From Betaproteobacteria bacterium (lineage in GTDB: Bacteria; Pseudomonadota; Gammaproteobacteria; Burkholderiales; Burkholderiaceae_E), in contig VGHV01000075.1 of assembly GCA_016868095.1 (NCBI GenBank), forward strand, positions 1 to 9,388: a DNA stretch of 9,388 nucleotides, in the 5' to 3' direction. Numbering within the stretch: the first letter of the stretch is position 1; each line of letters opens with the position of its first letter. The notes below the pieces were generated by a model that saw only the letters and a list, made by a program, of their open reading frames with translations, did no database searches and was not told the DNA's origin. Of this stretch, positions 7,326 to 9,388 are shown in pieces. The position numbers and the translations under genes were made by a program.

Positions 7326-7664
7326 GTGAGCGACTGTATGGAGCCCCCGCAGGTTTTCAACGAGCCATGGCAGGCCAGCGTGTTTGCCATGGTTGTGTCG
7401 CTTCACGAACAGGGCTGCTTTTCCTGGCCGGAGTGGAGCCAGACACTTGGGGCTGTGATCCTTGACCAAGAGGCAAAGGGCGACACCGAAGCCTGGAGTC
7501 ACTGGTTATACGCCTTAGAGCGGCTTATTCGCGACAAGGCGTTGGCCGCTCCGCTTGAGTTAGCAAGGCTACGTTCTGCCTGGACACAGATTGCCGAGAC
7601 AACACCTCATGGACAAGCTCTTGAACTTCCCGCTCGAATGCGTCCGCGGATAGTGACGTCATAG
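7326..7664 (+). CDS. Nitrile hydratase accessory (activator) protein, P14K/NhlE type
   Basis: This 112-residue protein matches the nitrile hydratase activators that bind the alpha subunit and are needed for cobalt insertion and cysteine oxidation. Diagnostic parts are FNEPWQASVFAMVVSLHEQG (11-30), FSWPEWSQTLGAVI (32-45) and HWLYALERLIRDKAL (59-73). It shares the spacing F-x3-W-x4-FAM and W-x2-ALE-x-L-x2-D with the nthB product next door, as expected because these activators are homologous to the beta N-terminal half. The start is GTG at 7326; ATG at 7338 is an alternative, and neither has a strong Shine-Dalgarno. It follows nthB by 35 bp. Its last codons (Val-Thr-Ser) and stop lie inside the first copy of a tandem repeat, so the C-terminus may have been set by that repeat. 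Confidence 0.88.
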   Translation: MSDCMEPPQVFNEPWQASVFAMVVSLHEQGCFSWPEWSQTLGAVILDQEAKGDTEAWSHWLYALERLIRDKALAAPLELARLRSAWTQIAETTPHGQALELPARMRPRIVTS

Positions 7665-7685
7665 GCCGGCAGGCTTGCAGGCCTT
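7653..7685. repeat. Tandem repeat copy 1, imperfect hairpin
   Basis: This is a 33 bp unit repeated at 7692-7724 (39 bp period). Bases 7663-7685 are identical between copies; the first 10 bases (GTGACGTCAT here, GTGAAGTCGC there) differ at three positions. The 22-base core 7663-7684 folds as AGGCC/GGCCT, one G-A mismatch, GCA/TGC and a GGCT loop. The copy overlaps the last codons and TAG stop of the activator gene. It may act as a REP-like element or weak transcription terminator; there is no long T-run after it. Confidence 0.85.
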
Positions 7686-7691
7686 GTGTTT

Positions 7692-7724
7692 GTGAAGTCG
7701 CAGGCCGGCAGGCTTGCAGGCCTT
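7692..7724. repeat. Tandem repeat copy 2, imperfect hairpin
   Basis: This is the second copy of the 33 bp unit, lying wholly between the activator gene and the convergent pyrD and separated from copy 1 by six bases (GTGTTT). The hairpin core is at 7702-7723. Because genes converge here, the pair could slow or end transcription from both sides. No further copy was found in the window, apart from a short chance match (GGCTTGCAGGC) inside the endopeptidase gene near 2421. Confidence 0.85.
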
Positions 7725-7745
7725 CGTAGTGGGTGGCATCTGCAG

Positions 7746-8789
7746 CTAACTCAACGCCTTTGGGCTGTAATCGCGTAAATACTTTGCTGTTTCGTAGATG
7801 AGCTTCGGTCCTTTATAAATCAGACCGGTATAGATTTGTACAAGGTTTGCACCTGCTTTGATCTTTTGCAAAGCATCTTCTTTGCTAAGAATGCCCCCAA
7901 CACCAATAATTGGAAAGTCTGGTCCGAGCGCAGTTCGAAGGCGGCTAATAACCCTGTTTGAAGCTTCAAGCAGCGGCGCTCCCGATAAACCACCGACCTC
8001 ATCGGCATGGGCTGAATCCTTAACTTGGTCTCTTGCCAGCGTTGTGTTGGTAGCAATCACACCATCGATGGCATGCCTTTGCAGCAATCGGGCAATCTCA
8101 TCGATCTGATCAAACTCAAGATCAGGTGCGATTTTTAAAGCGATCGGTACTTTGCTGCCTTTGCGCGCATCAAGCGCATCGCAGGATTTGCGCAATTTTC
8201 TTAATAACGATTCAAGCGCATCGCTTGCCTGTAATTGACGAAGATTCTTAGTATTCGGTGATGAGATGTTAACGGTCACATAATCCGCGTGGGCGTGCAC
8301 CGCATCGAGACAGCTCAGGTAGTCTTCATCAGCTTGCTCGATGGGCGTTGAAGCGTTTTTACCGATATTAAGTCCGATCGGACCTTGCCATTGCCTTGCG
8401 CGTACATGGCGAAGAAAGGCGTCGAGGCCTTCGTTATTAAAACCAAGGCGGTTGATAAGCGCCTGATGATCTGTGAGCCTGAACATTCTAGGCTTTGGGT
8501 TGCCGGGTTGTGCGCGCGGGGTCACCGTGCCGACTTCGATAAATCCAAAGCCAAGTCGCGCGAAGGCATCGATATGTGCTGCATGCTTGTCTAAGCCTGC
8601 CGCAAGGCCCACACGGTTAAATAAGCGCAAGCCCATCACCGTGATTGGGTCAGCAACAGGCTTATCAAGCAGGTGCTTTAAAAGTCCACTCGATTCGAGG
8701 GCCTGCAGTTGCGATAAAGCGAGGTGATGGGCTGCCTCGGCCTCGAGTTGAAATAACAAGGTCCGAGCAGCAGGGTAGAGGTTAATCAT
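7746..8789 (-). CDS. pyrD: Dihydroorotate dehydrogenase (quinone), class 2
   Basis: This FMN enzyme oxidises dihydroorotate to orotate in pyrimidine synthesis and passes electrons to membrane quinone. The product is 347 aa, normal for class 2. The N-terminal helical region (about 1-40, [22 protein letters not shown]) is the membrane and quinone-binding extension specific to class 2. FMN and substrate motifs are [10 protein letters not shown] (61-70), [21 protein letters not shown] (85-105), NRLGFNNEG (113-121), GLNIGKN (139-145), [12 protein letters not shown] (173-184) with catalytic base Ser177 (Ser175 in E. coli), KIAPDL, TNTT, GGLSG and GVGGI (296-300). The gene lies 30 bp downstream of bpt on the same strand, probably co-transcribed, and is convergent with the nitrile hydratase operon. 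AGGTAG about 10 bases before the ATG is a possible Shine-Dalgarno. Confidence 0.97.
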   Translation of the reverse strand: MINLYPAARTLLFQLEAEAAHHLALSQLQALESSGLLKHLLDKPVADPITVMGLRLFNRVGLAAGLDKHAAHIDAFARLGFGFIEVGTVTPRAQPGNPKPRMFRLTDHQALINRLGFNNEGLDAFLRHVRARQWQGPIGLNIGKNASTPIEQADEDYLSCLDAVHAHADYVTVNISSPNTKNLRQLQASDALESLLRKLRKSCDALDARKGSKVPIALKIAPDLEFDQIDEIARLLQRHAIDGVIATNTTLARDQVKDSAHADEVGGLSGAPLLEASNRVISRLRTALGPDFPIIGVGGILSKEDALQKIKAGANLVQIYTGLIYKGPKLIYETAKYLRDYSPKALS

Positions 8790-8819
8790 GGTTTTTCTGC
8801 TACCTGCGTGCGCAGTTCC

Positions 8820-9388
8820 TTAGTCCGAGTTGAGCGCGGTCCAACGACCTTGTCTTAGGCCCTGCATCGGCTGAAACGCCGATTTGTAGGACATTTTTGG
8901 GCTTTCGCGAATCCAATAGCCTAAATAAAGAAAAGGAAGGCCACATTGTTGGGCCCATCGAATCTGCCAGATAATGTTGTAAATGCCATATCGAGCGTTG
9001 GCTTCAGATGCGTCATAGAATGTGTATACAGACGATAAGCCATCGGCTAGCTGATCGACGATCGACACCATGCGTAATCGTTGATCCGCGGGCTCGCGAA
9101 ACTCAATCAGATGGGTACGAACGCGGCTTTGTAATAGAAATTGAGCATATTGATCACGACTGTCCTGATCCATACCGCCACCGGCATGGCGAAGACTCTG
9201 GTATTTCAGATACAAGGCGTAGTGCTCAGCCGAAAAAGTAAGCGGAACGAAAGACACCGACAGATTTTCGTGAGCTCTCCACGCTCGGCGCTGGCTTCGG
9301 TTCGCTTTGAATTCGCCAACCTTGACCCTGACGGGGACACATGCCTTGCAATCATCGCACCATGGGCGGTAAGTGAATACACCACTGC
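8820..9388 (-). CDS. bpt: Aspartate/glutamate leucyltransferase (arginyltransferase family), 5' end outside window
   Basis: The bacterial Ate1/Bpt-family aminoacyl-tRNA-protein transferase attaches leucine to proteins with N-terminal Asp or Glu, marking them for ClpS/ClpAP in the N-degron pathway. The frame is open to the right edge (first full codon ends at 9386), and 188 C-terminal residues are visible. The truncated start shows [21 protein letters not shown], with the Cys pattern C-x2-C-x2-C, then NRSQRRAW. Further in are [43 protein letters not shown] and [10 protein letters not shown], all typical of the GNAT-like C-terminal domain. The GTG at 9257 is internal and not the start. About 50-60 N-terminal residues are probably missing. 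pyrD follows after 30 bp. Confidence 0.94.
   Translation of the reverse strand, partial: SGVFTYRPWCDDCKACVPVRVKVGEFKANRSQRRAWRAHENLSVSFVPLTFSAEHYALYLKYQSLRHAGGGMDQDSRDQYAQFLLQSRVRTHLIEFREPADQRLRMVSIVDQLADGLSSVYTFYDASEANARYGIYNIIWQIRWAQQCGLPFLYLGYWIRESPKMSYKSAFQPMQGLRQGRWTALNSD

Overview
The window looks like a chromosomal segment of a betaproteobacterium, most likely of the order Burkholderiales. Base composition is moderate, by eye somewhat above 50% G+C. The organism call rests on protein character and neighbourhood: a class 2 pyrD directly behind a bacterial arginyl/leucyl-transferase gene (bpt), a PnbA-like nitroreductase beside a 4HBT thioesterase, and a LutA/LutB pair with a divergent IclR regulator. 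No rRNA, tRNA, CRISPR array, insertion sequence or phage gene was seen. The window is almost fully coding.

Left block, + strand, 1-2848: the 3' end of a histone-deacetylase-family amidohydrolase gene, an acyl-CoA thioesterase, a nitroreductase with a TTG start, and a secreted penicillin-binding-protein-7-type D-Ala-D-Ala endopeptidase with a long Lys/Ala-rich linker. The gaps are short (64 or 28 bp depending on the thioesterase start, then 13 and 15 bp), so these genes may be co-transcribed.

Centre, 2857-7664: an IclR-type regulator on the - strand is divergent, with only 28 bp between start codons, from a five-gene + strand run: lutA, lutB, nitrile hydratase alpha (nthA), nitrile hydratase beta (nthB) and a nitrile hydratase activator protein. 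lutA/lutB and nthA/nthB overlap at their stop and start codons, and the other gaps are about 35 bp, which suggests one operon. LutA and LutB are iron-sulfur proteins of the LutABC L-lactate oxidation complex. The expected third gene, lutC, is absent, and the nitrile hydratase cluster stands in its place. The hydratase carries the cobalt-type metal motif CTLCSC, and the activator fits cobalt insertion. One reading, an inference only, is a pathway for an alpha-hydroxynitrile such as lactonitrile: hydratase to hydroxyamide, an amidase encoded elsewhere to hydroxyacid, then LutAB-type oxidation.

Right block, 7653-9388: a two-copy tandem repeat of imperfect hairpins (39 bp period) covers the last codons and stop of the activator gene and fills most of the gap to the convergent pyrD. 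pyrD (quinone-linked dihydroorotate dehydrogenase) follows bpt on the - strand; bpt runs off the right edge of the window.
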